DNA of 64,000 nt. It comes from Przewalskia tangutica. Lineage: Eukaryota; Streptophyta; Magnoliopsida; Solanales; Solanaceae. How positions within the stretch are numbered: the first letter of the stretch is position 1; the number at the start of each line of letters is the position of its first letter. The stretch covers positions 3,060,980 through 3,124,979 of the forward strand of contig CM056723.1 in the NCBI GenBank assembly GCA_029844215.1, given 5' to 3'. This document shows, in pieces, positions 33,001 through 41,845 of the stretch. Position numbers and translations under genes: made by a program. The notes under the pieces are model-generated. The model worked only from the letters and a program-made list of their open reading frames with translations. It was not told where the DNA came from and made no database searches.

Positions 33001-34867
33001 AGAATATACTGGCTAATGTGGAAAGTGGAAACTATGCGTGTGACCTGTAGAGTAATTTCAAACAAAATGGTTATTGTCATACTTCACTCTATCAGTGAGA
33101 AATAGTTGTATCAGGAAGGATACGTGTGACTTCATCTCTCTTACTATACTCTTTCTTTGAAGCATGAAGAGAAATAAAGAAACAAAACAACTCCTTTTCC
33201 TATATTTCGTTAACTTGAGAGATCTGACCTTGCTGTTAACACTTAATCTATTAAATATTTTTACAGCAAATAAAATATAGTTGAAAGAACAAACATCATT
33301 AGAAAAATAGGCACAAGAAGTAAAATTCTTATAAGTCAGTTCAACGCTTAAAAGAAAGATAAAGGAATTGGTGTTTGATACTCCAGCCAAGAGCAAAGAA
33401 AAGTATATTCTGTTTTCGGGTTTATGCTTCTCAACATCAACCATGGAGAATCGTGCGTGGTGATGCAGAGTTGAAAGAAAATGAATTGGTGTCTCTCTTT
33501 CTGTTTTTCATTCTTTTTAAAGTATTTTGTTAAGTATTTAACAGTGGTTAGCTTAAAAGAGTAAAATCAAACATACTAAGCCAAAACTGAAAAGGGACGC
33601 ATACAAGAGAGAAAGTGTTTTTTGTATGTTAATTGAAGGTCTAAAGTACTTGGTCAAATAACACAAGGATCAAAATCGAAATAAGGCAATAACTCAAGGA
33701 CCAAAAACGCTATTTCCCCTTTTAATTATAAAGATAGAGAACTATCAGTGCTTCTTTCTGCTATGCTGCTGCATCATGATATTCTTTGCTTGTAAGATCT
33801 TTATTTTTCCAAGTGCACTCATCCATGGAACATCATATTTCATGCTGTGCCTACTGCCTAGTGACGAGCCTGCTATATTATTCGTGATAAAGTTACGTGG
33901 ATAGATTTTGATCTTGTTGGAAATTCACAATGTAAAGCATTATCCTTTGTTGTGATTGGTGCAGATCCAGGAAAACATCAACCTTTTCTTCCAAGCTCGA
34001 AACAATATCCTCACAATCTTAAATGAGTATGATTATCCATCCTCTCTCTCTCTATATATATCCTCACAATCTTATATATATCTTTGCATTTGCATATCTT
34101 TATTAATGCATGTATTTATTTTTGTGTCCTGTCATATCTTTTTTTTATCAGGTCTGAGCTTTTGCTTTTGCTTTGCTTGTGCTTAGGCTCTGTCTTGAGC
34201 CGAGTGTCTCTCGGAAACAACCGCTCTACCTACAAAGGTAGAGGTAAGGTCTGCGTACACTCTACCCTCCCCAGATCCCACGTTGTGGGATTTCACTGGG
34301 TATGTTGTTGTCATTCTTTTTTATCATGAGTGGATCTCCTTTCCATTCTTTTTATCATGAGTGAATCTCCTTTACCATCGTCAAGAACACATACTATCTG
34401 ATAATTTTGCACATCTACTTCTTTTCAACTGTGGGAGTTACTTGTCAAGCACATATTGCAAGTAAAGAATATAAATTGACCAACATTTTTGGTAAAGAAA
34501 GAAAAAAAGAAAAACTAGCTACCTACGAAAAAGAGGAGGGAATGTAAAAGTTAACTCCAAAGTCCAAAGGTTCTTTTAAGTTGTGGAAAAATACGGAAGG
34601 GTTCGTGTATCAAACAAAATATATATTTGTATCATATGCTCAACAAGGTGCATAATTTCTTGACTTCTCTCGGCTTGCTTGCCGTTTCATTGCGTGCTGA
34701 ACTAAACAATCTCTTGCAGCTTGAATGACGTGCCAGAGAAAATGGATCAGATGCCTCCACTCCCTGTAAAGCTAAATGAGGAGCTCGCCAACTCAATCCT
34801 TCAGCGGCCGCCATTGTTGCCAAATAAATCACGAGGTCCTGATTTGTTCCTGTCTCGGGCTTTCTAG
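15022..34867 (+). CDS. SANT/Myb-like DUF3755 family protein, seven exons
   Basis: Exons 15022-15227, 18014-18113, 25404-25466, 29425-29539, 32054-32136, 33965-34026 and 34720-34867 join in frame at GT-AG sites to 258 residues. Residues 50-105 (DWTPEEHSLLKEFL, then YAKIAMQL, then VLRCRWM) form a single SANT/Myb-like domain. A basic stretch rich in K and R follows at 103-125, a likely nuclear signal. Residues 162-245 (GGPTGQLLEQNAQALDQIF, then ENINLFFQARNNI, then MPPLPVKLNEELANSIL) match the plant DUF3755 region as I recall it from Arabidopsis At3g07565. The molecular role is unknown to me; a nuclear, chromatin- or transcription-linked role is an inference from the SANT-like domain. The ATG at 15022 follows the copia/MITE cluster by only 300 bases. 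Introns 2 and 3 are 7.3 and 4.0 kb because of transposons. Confidence 0.9.
15384..16195 (-). mobile_element. Solo LTR, 812 bp, in intron 1
   Basis: The ends TGTTGG...CCAACA form a perfect 6-bp inverted terminus. The 5-bp target duplication ATTAA is present on both sides (15379-15383 and 16196-16200). No internal region follows. The minus orientation is suggested by TGTTGGGTTTTGA at the right end followed by the gtcccacatcg motif common near LTR starts, and by a tataaatt motif in the middle; this strand call is tentative. It is probably copia-type. Confidence 0.85.
16281..16385 (-). mobile_element. 5'-truncated Au-like SINE fragment
   Basis: Read on the minus strand, the piece runs from a ttctgcagaaatg-like start through the caatagacacttgtggtctgg block to a gtgcaccagac tail. 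This is the 3' body of the Au-like SINE that is present more fully at 36408. The tRNA-derived head is missing. Confidence 0.65.
17249..17440. repeat. Dispersed Solanaceae-type repeat starting ggggcgga
   Basis: The motif ggggcggatgtagcata, then cgggttcatctgaaccta, then gaacccataactttaa resembles a short dispersed repeat I recall from nightshade introns. A second, interrupted copy lies around 40620-41040 in this window. Its class (MITE or SINE) is not clear. Confidence 0.5.
18620..19130 (+). pseudogene. LINE fragment (zf-RVT region) in intron 2
   Basis: The translation gives KMWQNAWLGDSPL (compare the FW.D.WLGD.PL motif before the zf-RVT domain). Further on, in another frame, it gives VCFTWIALHRASVTQANL, the typical zf-RVT core of plant L1 LINEs. 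Frameshifts and stops separate the pieces. This is a separate insertion from the minus-strand LINE that follows. Confidence 0.75.
19218..19232 (+). repeat. Left target-site duplication of the intronic LINE
   Basis: AAGTGATAGTTGTAT, repeated exactly at 24536-24550. Confidence 0.85.
19480..20121 (-). pseudogene. LINE RNase H domain
   Basis: 213-residue open frame with the plant LINE RNase H (RVT_3) pattern. LNTDGCSKGNPG gives the first Asp, NLSEALAL the Glu, EIETDSLML the second Asp and REANKVADSLA the last Asp, so all four catalytic acids are in place. It is separated from the zf-RVT part by a frameshift near 20120-20320. It is listed as a pseudogene because the parent element is broken. Confidence 0.85.
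20099..20866 (-). pseudogene. LINE zf-RVT region
   Basis: The translation shows HMARKWNYFQSHTWRRMM, WTASSDGRFNCNSSWN and CPFKISLFLWKLL, then a cysteine-containing C-x-C ... H pattern (CDCFLSPDIEDEEHFFC), the usual zf-RVT layout. A frame change near 20330 joins it to the WQIWKARCKSRFE segment. It starts just after the MITE-like insert that replaces the RT core. Confidence 0.8.
20920..21060. mobile_element. MITE-like insert at the RT deletion of the LINE
   Basis: The stretch gggtgtgtttggtatgg (minus strand, near 21051) through gaaaaacattttc and ggaaaacattttc to a ttcccat end resembles short elements with a GTGTTTGG terminus. LINE coding sequence is recognisable on both sides but the RT core between them is absent. 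Exact ends are uncertain. Confidence 0.45.
20990..21739 (-). pseudogene. LINE reverse-transcriptase N-terminal part
   Basis: Two overlapping open frames hold DWSKAQIGDIFLR, MEGDENTKYFHSIVKGRRK and VLDIDPNSSAGPDGFNGFFF, the conserved start of plant LINE RT (GD.NTKFFH and DKAPGPDGF motifs). It stops before the FADD catalytic motif, which is not found anywhere in the element. Confidence 0.85.
21700..23514 (-). pseudogene. LINE linker and AP-like endonuclease
   Basis: 604-residue open frame. The first 340 residues are low-complexity, K/E/Q-rich. From about residue 350 the endonuclease/exonuclease/phosphatase domain shows ILNWNIRGM, ALQEP, YGDFNCIL and SSDHCPL, so the usual catalytic Asn, Glu, Asp/Asn and Asp-His are all present. 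The frame is intact over its whole length, unusual for an old insertion. Confidence 0.9.
23529..24443 (-). pseudogene. LINE ORF1 region (DUF4283 and zinc knuckle)
   Basis: Three overlapping frames with two shifts (near 24010 and 24250). The middle holds a DUF4283-like segment (FTISGRFLKNRPQIETIRAI). The last holds SPLTPVWVLMPKLPFHLH and the zinc knuckle C-x2-C-x4-H-x4-C. This is the RNA-binding first protein of plant L1 elements. Confidence 0.8.
24536..24550 (+). repeat. Right target-site duplication of the intronic LINE
   Basis: AAGTGATAGTTGTAT, exact copy of 19218-19232. Confidence 0.85.
25525..25755 (+). repeat. 46-bp tandem repeat, five copies, in intron 3
   Basis: The unit runs ggtgttttcatttagcaag, tgtctctttgttggacgaat, gttcttt. 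Copies differ by one to three bases and one has an extra base. The array begins about 60 bases after the exon 3 donor. The 78-codon open frame across it is a by-product. Confidence 0.9.
27060..27560 (-). pseudogene. LINE zf-RVT fragment inside the Helitron
   Basis: On the minus strand: ILWLALHNRLSTVDRLMKWG, then VSPDCVLCSTGLEETHSHLFF, the C-x2-C...H...H zf-RVT pattern of plant LINEs, then a tail with stops. It is related to, but distinct from, the LINE at 19233-24535. Confidence 0.75.
27858..27997 (-). mobile_element. tRNA-derived SINE (Au/TS-like), with 9-bp target duplication
   Basis: The minus strand begins near gggagcgttggagcaacgg (box A), continues with cacgggttcgagctg (box B) and ends gcaccgggctgccctttt. 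ACTTGGGAT flanks it at 27849-27857 and 27998-28006. The middle is shortened compared with full copies that I remember. Confidence 0.75.
29008..29137 (+). mobile_element. RTE/SINE 3' tail ending in (TTG)n
   Basis: ctctctacctcccaaggtag, then ggtaaggtctgcgtacactc, then a cagaccc..tttgtggtatttca stem and gtatg followed by six TTG units. Five other copies of this tail occur in the window. It lies in the Helitron just before its 3' end. Confidence 0.7.
30990..31090 (+). mobile_element. Degenerate SINE-like head in intron 4
   Basis: gttgctccagtggcaaata, then cttgggtgttcgcacaacc, then agggagcaaagtggga resembles the box-A/box-B part of Solanaceae SINEs, with box B poorly kept. Low confidence. Confidence 0.35.
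31226..31375 (+). repeat. 50-bp tandem repeat, three copies, in intron 4
   Basis: The unit runs aaaaacacttctgccaagaa, tcacttttcaaaataagtag, attctggaag. Copies are identical apart from one base. A run of C follows at about 31418-31434. Confidence 0.9.
32735..33720. mobile_element. Element with long terminal inverted repeats in intron 5
   Basis: The left arm (tttggtccctgagttat, then cgattttgatccttgt, then actttagaccttcaattaac, then gctaaccactgttaaat) is repeated inverted on the right arm from about 33720 back to 33530. An inner pair, gagaagcataaaccc near 32978 and gggtttatgcttctc near 33418, extends the fold. About 1 kb with no transposase. It fits a MULE-like or foldback non-autonomous element. 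Ends and target duplication are not resolved. Confidence 0.7.
34180..34313 (+). mobile_element. RTE/SINE 3' tail in intron 6
   Basis: cttgagccgagtgtctctcgg, then aggtagaggtaaggtctgcg, then ccccagatcccacgttgtgg and gtatgttgttg. Same family as the tails at 53810 and 59640. Confidence 0.7.
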
Positions 34868-36079
34868 AGATGCTTCACGCGAGTTTCCTGAAGCTGGGAC
34901 CCTTTCAATCACTTAGAAAACATAATTAACTGGCTATTCTTGTCAAGTAGTTCATCAAGGGAAACTTGCACCAAGTTTATACTGGTTTTTGTTCCTTCTA
35001 CAGCGTTAGAGTTCGTTTCTGCACTTTGTTTTTTCCTTTAACCTTATTTAGTTATTTACTATATATTTTGGTCTCTGTTGGAATAATGTTAGGATTAGCT
35101 GGTTTTACCATGTGAAATATAGTATGTGTAGGGAAGGTTCTTTTTTGTAAATAATTTCTCTCATAGATGTTAAATAGAAAAAGTTGGACACCATCCGTCT
35201 ATTGATTGTTTGTTTTACGTTATTTTTTTCTTTTTCAAAGTTCATGTCATAAATTTGTACAATAGTTTGCTCCATGAAGATTGTGGCCTCTTATCTTTTG
35301 GATACATTTTGCAGCATTTATCAACTTGTAGTTAGTCAGATAATATGGTATCAAGAAGCTTAGCCGTAGACAGGTAAGAGGATACTTGTAGTTCGACCTG
35401 CTTGTCTAACTATGCTTATGTTTAATAGAGGAACATGAGTAGAGTTGCTTATAATTTTTGGAATATTTATGGCTCAATATTCAGTCAAGAATGCAAAATT
35501 TGCTATTTCAAAATAAATAAGAATCTAAGACATGGGTATGATATATCTATCACAGGTTCAGTTTAAATACCAATAAAAAGGAGAATTGACATTGCACGTC
35601 GAATGAAATAAAGAAAAAAGGTTGTTGTACAGTCCTTTTGGTTGTGGGTGATTGACACACGTAGTGGCCGTCTATGAACTCGTTTTCGTTTCTCTTATTG
35701 GTTGCTGATGTAGTATAAACTTCTTTAAAAGACCATGTATGTCAACACTTTTCTAAAATTGGTAAACTATATTTGACTTTGAGATCTCTGTGCAGTTGTC
35801 CATTCTATTACTACCAACTTGTAAAAGCAAGACTGGCAACTAATGAAGGATTTAACTAATCGTTACACGTTAGAGTGAAGGATTTTTTAATCTATCATTG
35901 TAGTTAACATATTTAAAGGTAACGTGCGTTATTATTTTTCAGGTTACTAATTTTACTTTTTATGAAATAGTTACATGTTATTTTTTGAGTCACTTGATCG
36001 CCGAGGGTGTTCACCGCAAAAAAATTATATCATATATATAAGATATTTTTTGTATTTTTTTATGTACATAGATTTGGAA

Positions 36080-36190
36080 TATCTTGAACATAAGAGAAGA
36101 GGTTGGTTTAGTGGTTTAGGGAATTCAAAATTCATTTGAGATTTCAAGTTCAAATTCCAAGCACTATATTTTTATTTTCGAACACCCTCA
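36080..36190 (+). mobile_element. SINE-like tRNA-derived segment
   Basis: gaggttggtttagtggttta (box-A like) and caagttcaaattccaagc (box-B like) are spaced about 40 bases apart. Flanks with gaacaccctcagtg and its near-inverse gagggtgttcacc (36003) suggest it lies in another short repeat. Confidence 0.4.
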
Positions 36191-36407
36191 GTGAAAATTA
36201 TGAATCCGTCACTAACATGATTTCTTTTTTACAGTGTGAGTATAAAAATTTAAACTGATCAAGAACGGGTATATTTTACAATCCCCATTTGCAAGCGTTT
36301 ATGTACTATCACATTTCTTTCCAAGGAAATTGATTAATACTTATAAACTGACAGGTGACACATGATTGCGTTTTCATTTAAAAATTGCAATGTCCAAATG
36401 TTACGGA

Positions 36408-36561
36408 ACTGGTAAAGTTGTTGTCATGTGACTAGGAGATCATGGGTTCAAGTCGTGGAAACAATCTCTTACAGAAATATGAGGTAAGACTGCGTCTGAT
36501 AGGCTCTTGTGATTCAACCTCGGGCCGCGTATATAAACTTAAATCTGTGACTGTCGCCTTT
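36408..36561 (+). mobile_element. Au-like SINE with 19-bp target duplication
   Basis: Box A actggtaaagttgttgtcat and box B catgggttcaagtcgtgg are followed by aacaatctcttacagaaat and gtaagactgcgt. AATGTCCAAATGTTACGGA flanks at 36389-36407 and, with one mismatch, at 36562-36580. Confidence 0.8.
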
Positions 36562-38003
36562 AATGTCCCAATGTTACGGAAGATCTGTAAAAGCTTTAGC
36601 CCAATATAAGGCAAAACTTTACTTCATCTTCTTGGACCTTGCTTGTTTCTTTTTGGGATATAAAATTTGACCTTAGCTACCAGTCACGATATACTTATCT
36701 TTACATCAACGTATTACCTAATGATTCCTTTTTGTTTAATTTTAATACAACATCGGATGGTAGGTCCCCATTTTTTTATTACTTTGATCTCAATACTTAT
36801 CTTATCATCATGTTAGTCAATCAATGAACTGAGTTCCAAATCTAAGTTAGCTGGAGTTAAATATCTAAATTAATTAGAGGCATTAAATAACCTGGTTGGA
36901 TCAAATTTAAACATGTTAAAACAGGTTGTATCGATAAATAAGTTATGACCCAAGTCATGGTTTAAGTTGTTTGATATGACCCAATGGATAAAATTCATAA
37001 ATAGATAATTTTCAGCCGATATAATTGAAAAATATTCACGACTATAAAGTTTCAAATTTCACAGGTGAAATTTCAAATTATCATGAAATTTTACCTTTGA
37101 AATTTTAAACTTTATTTTTTAATTACAAGACGGAAAAGTGGTTAGCCCCCGCTATTACTACTGACCCAACCTCCTTGAGATTTACATAATTCCTAATCTA
37201 CAAATTTTATTTTTGAGTTACACGTTTAGACGAATATATAGTTTGATGGGTCGTGGGTCATTTGTCATTTAGTCGGTTGAATCAAGTCAATAAATAGATA
37301 ATAATTCAACCCATTTAAACTTAGACAAATTTAAAGAGTTACTTAAAATGGATTAATATTACGACCTTTAATATAAACTCTATCCAATTTCAACTTTCAA
37401 GTATTCACATGAGTGATTATACTAGTACTATTTTTAAACTTGTACAACAAATCACAATTCCCATTTTTTTTTTCATTTTACATTATCATATAGACACCAT
37501 GTTTACTCGTGACCTTGCGGTCCCGCGCTCACTGCTACATCAACTTGACTATCTTTGTGGGTTTGTTAGTTTCCTACTATTATTATACTATTATGAGGGT
37601 CATTTTTGGACCCGTGCGAGGTGTGCTACCGCACAGGGCTCCTGAAAAACGAAAAATTTTAGGACCCTTTTTTTATTTTTTATTAAGTAGTATTAGTCAG
37701 AATTTACTGTAAAGGCTCATAATTCGTATGTCTTAACCCAATTAAATATCAACTTTTACGAATTAAAAGAGTACTCTCAAAATGTAAATGTTTGAGACGA
37801 CATCACTATTATAGTACTCAATAAGACTTCAAACACACAACTTTTCTCTCTCCATGCACATAACCAACTAGGCCACTACTTTCCCACTTTACAATCATTT
37901 TCCCCACGTCTAATTCGACAGTAAAATACTTTTTACTTGCACAAAGACATAGAGATCCAAGTAGAGTGTATGTTTATGTGACAGAGAGAAAAAAAATTGA
38001 AAG

Positions 38004-41000
38004 ATGAAGGCATCTTTCAAATTCTCTGCCTTCTTGTTCTTCCAAATATTTATCAGTTCCCAAATTTTGAAAGTAAATGCTCAAGACATCAGTACAGATT
38101 CATGCAATTCCATTCTCAACCTTGAAAGCAAACTTCTTTTCGACACAACTTCTTTTCATTGTCTTTCAGTATGGGATCAACAAGGCTACATCCTTAGAGT
38201 AATTATTATAAATTCCCTTCTTCAACTTTACTTTTCATTATTACTATCAGAAAATCGCTAATTTTCAATGGAACTCGTTCAAATTTATCTAGTCAGTATC
38301 CTTTACCGACTAGTCAATTAACGATTTTCCAGTAATGTATATCTCATCAACTCTTGCATTAATATTTTCTTACTTTATTTGTTTTTCTCTCTCAAGTATA
38401 TGAGAACAGATACAAATGTGTGGAGCTTTGTTCTTTCAGCACCAAACACAAATGCATATATAGCCATGGGATTTTCAAAAAATGGCAAAATGGTTGGCTC
38501 CACTGCTATTGTTGGCTGGGTGGCTAATGATGGAACTGCCACTATGAAGAAGTATTTTCTCGGCGGACAATCCCCGAACGAGGTATATTTTAATATTATC
38601 TTCCGTTATATTTTGGGATCATTCATATTCTCGTTATTAACAATTTCTTCCCATATTTGTCCTTGATCTTACCTGAGCTAAATGGATGAATTCCATATAC
38701 ATAAAATTCTTCAAAAAAATGTCCAAATTTTTAAATTTCATTTTGTTATACTTTATCTTAAGTCCACGTTGAAGTTCTGTTACGATTACGGACAAATACT
38801 AGATGATTTACTAAAGGCAAATGTATGAATAGTTCCAAACTATAGTGCATCGTAAAATTAAAATATTTCACAGGTATACATATAATAAGATTATACTTAT
38901 TCTGAATCGGCTAAACTGTAGAATCTCCTGACCAGGTATTGCCTGATGAGGGAAATGTCCAGTTAGTCAACTTAACATCATCCGTCATAGTTGAGAACTC
39001 CAGAATCTATGTTGCCTTTCAGTTGAACACTGAAATGCCCAGCAATCGCCTCATCTACTCCATCGGACCGGCGGGAATGCTGCCGTCCACCGCTGATTTC
39101 CGGTTGTCGGAACACCAGGATCATACCTCCACTTCTTTGAATTATAACACAGGTAAGTGAATTGTTTCAAATTTAGATGTAACATAAAATTACACAAATG
39201 TTTAAACTATGCTCTCTCATAATATTTGATTTTAAATTTAATTTTGTGAAAATAAAAATTAAATAGCCCCCTTATAAGTTGATTAGTGTCTGCTGGTACT
39301 GCAAGTCTACTACTATGGACCACCAAAAATTGTTGTGATAAGATGAATATAATTTCTCTAAACGTTCTTAGGTTCAAAGTCCAATAGTTTTTTCAACAAG
39401 TGCTTTTCCTTTATGCGTGCGAATTCGAATTAATTGGGTCAATATGATATCGAATACCAAACAAAAAGGAAATCTTACTAATTATCGGTACCTAAGAGTG
39501 TGACGTAGTGGTCAACAAAGTGAATTAGGAGTAATAAGGTCTATGTTTGATTCCTGGCAAATGCAAAAAATACTAGGTGATTTTTTCCTATTTGTACAAG
39601 CCTTGGTAGATAAAGCTATTCGATATCCGTAGAATTAGTCGAAGTGCGCGGAAATTTGTCGGGATGCCACAGTTATAAAAAAACCTAGTACTAATTACTA
39701 TTACGACGACTGGTGGGTGGGTTCCACGACAGCTTCTAATGAAGGCAATCATAATTGGTCAAAGAGTAAGAAGATAGGAGTAGTAGTTGCCACGCACCAA
39801 CTAATGTATCAATTACTTATACTATTAACAACAATAATATTTGAAGTACCAACAAACATATGTACAAGTAGTTTTTACGTCTTTGACTTGGAAGTTGGAA
39901 CCAATGTTGTTTGGTAAGTTTCTTAAAAAAAGAAAAGAAAGAATAGTAGTTCTGAGTTTAGTTCAGTATGGTACAAAGGGGGGCTACTTTAATAATCTAA
40001 ATTCATTCAATCAACTATTTCTACAAACCATATTAGTTGAGATCTTACTATTAAACTAAATGTGTATTTTAATTTCTTTAAGACAAAGCAAATCTTAATT
40101 TGGAAAGAAGAAAAGTACTAGCGGTGTAGCAGTAGGTATAACAATATCATAGTTGAATTCTGTAGTGCATTTAAGAGTTTAAGTTCAAGTTTGTTGATTG
40201 AACTGGATTCTCTGTTTCTATTACAAAATTTAATGAGGTAGATATGGCAGCTTATGGGGTTTTCCTGATTTCTTTTATATAAAGTGAATATGTTTGATCG
40301 AATCTTTTCAAGTACTTTCTCCGTCCTTTTTTATATGCCACATCTTTTTTTAACTTATTCTAAAAAAGAGTGTCACGTTTTTATATTTGAAAACTAACTA
40401 ATCATATTATCTTTATTTAGCCTTGATGACATAATTTGTTAGGACCCATTTGATACAAAAATTCACCTTGTTATTATGATGAGAAAGAAAATGGAAAACT
40501 CTCACAACCTGCAAGGTAATTTTAGTACTTGCAGAAATTACACCAGTGTCAAAAGTCTTCTGATTTCTTAACTTCTTCATGGCTGTTCAAAGACTGCCAC
40601 ATAAAGTGGGAGAGAAGTAGGGGTGGAGCTGGCTTATAAATTACGGGTTAACGTGAACCTAATAATTTTGTTTAAACCCGGATATGTATCAAGAAATAGA
40701 CTAAATATTACCCGCAAGGGTAGCCAAGTTGGTGTAGCAGTAGAGCGCGGGACCGCAAAATCTCGAGTTCGATCCCCTGCATAAACCTTCTTGGTTGAGC
40801 CTGTCACACATGGCTTGCCAAGTGTGGTTAAACGGCTGACGTGGTTTGCAGGCTATTGCATCAGTCCAGGGTTTACCCAGAGCGCACTTGAAAGAGTAGC
40901 GGATGCGGGTTTCTTCGTCAAAAAAAAAAAAAAAATAGACTAAATATTTATAAACAACTGTGAACTCAATTACTATTGCATATTAATTTGAGGTCCATAT

Positions 41001-41845
41001 AGAAACACATAAACTCTAAATCCTAAATCCACCTCTGGATAGAAAGAGTACATTAGTTGGGGATGTTCTTGACATTTTGTGTGCTTGTGTTGGTTGTAAA
41101 ACAGGTCAAAGTGAAACAAAGACACTTTATGCAGATCTGAGGAGAAGTCATGGACTTCTAAATATGTTTGGCTGGGCAATTTTCATGCCAATTGGAGTCA
41201 TGGTTGCTAGATACTTGAGGCATTATGATCCAATCTGGTTTTACTCTCACACAACCATTCAATCAGTAGGGTTCATCCTCGGATTTGCGGGTATTATCAG
41301 TGGGCTAGTTCTCAATGGTCGTCTTCAGAACAATGTCAATAGACACAAAGGCCTTGGCATCTTCATTCTTGTTCTCGGTTGCTTGCAGGTTTGTCTGAAG
41401 TGACTTGATTTACAAAAATTTATGAGTAGCGTAACTCAGTCCTAATGTATATAGGTGCATGCATAGAGACGAATTCAAGATTTTTAGATCACTAGAATCG
41501 CAGAGTCCAGAATTTTCATACATATTTTATATAATTGAAAAAGAATTACATTAATGATTTTGATTTTGACTGTTCATTGGTATTCATTTGGCTGCTTAAT
41601 TCTTTATTGTATAGGTTATTGCAATATTGGTCAGACCAGACAAGGAATCAAAAATAAGAAAATATTGGAATTGGTACCATTACATCACAGGGAGACTTTT
41701 GATATTTTTGGCAGCAATAAATGTTTTCTATGGTATCCATCTAGGGAATGCAGGAAATTCTTGGAAGGCTGGTTTTTCTATGGGTCTGGTTGTATTATTC
41801 ATCATTGCTGCAGTGCTTGAGATCAGGATGTGGAAGAGAAAATAG
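38004..41845 (+). CDS. Cytochrome b561 and DOMON domain protein, five exons
   Basis: Exons 38004-38198, 38397-38582, 38936-39152, 41105-41388 and 41615-41845 join in frame to 370 residues. Residues 1-27 are a hydrophobic signal peptide ending near VNAQ. Residues 45-185 form the DOMON domain (AYIAMGFSKNGKMVGSTAIVGW), which is extracellular and binds haem in this family. Residues 200-370 form the b561 core with several membrane helices and the four haem-ligand histidines at 215 (RRSHGLLNMFGW), 248 (WFYSHTTIQ), 280 (NRHKGLGI) and 316 (WNWYHYITGR). Family members pass electrons across a membrane, often from ascorbate. Length and order match my memory of Arabidopsis At3g07570, the neighbour of the DUF3755 gene At3g07565. 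Specific function is not established from sequence. Intron 3 (1.95 kb) holds SINEs. Confidence 0.93.
39491..39688 (+). mobile_element. tRNA-derived SINE in intron 3 of the b561 gene
   Basis: gtgtgacgtagtggtcaaca (box A) and gtctatgtttgattcctgg (box B), then actaggtgatttttt, then agaattagtcgaagtgcgcg and a cacagttataaaaaaa end. This matches a SINE I recall as common in Solanaceae. No clear target duplication. Confidence 0.7.
40620..41040. repeat. Dispersed repeat interrupted by a SINE
   Basis: ggggtggagctggctta...cgggttaacgtgaacct on the left and ctctaaatcctaaatccacctctgg on the right are the two ends of the repeat also seen at 17249. The SINE at 40710-40932 sits between them, inside a direct duplication. 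Confidence 0.6.
40710..40932 (+). mobile_element. SINE with poly(A) tail and 16-bp target duplication
   Basis: tRNA-like head: agccaagttggtgtagcagt (box A) and gagttcgatcccc (box B). The body ends gatgcgggtttcttcgtc followed by about 15 A. AAATAGACTAAATATT occurs at 40694-40709 and again at 40933-40948. Young and intact. Confidence 0.88.

Larger units (their letters stand above)
34868..38003. other. Intergenic region between the DUF3755 and b561/DOMON genes
   Basis: AT-rich, no credible gene. It holds the 3' UTR of the upstream gene, two SINE-like inserts (about 36080 and 36408) and the promoter of the next gene. An 'aagccctggt'-type gene signal was looked for and not found. Confidence 0.6.

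Noticed and set aside
40716..40790. tRNA-like sequence (agccaagttgg, gagttcgatcccc)
   Set aside because: The acceptor and anticodon stems do not pair, and it continues into a SINE body with poly(A) and target duplication.
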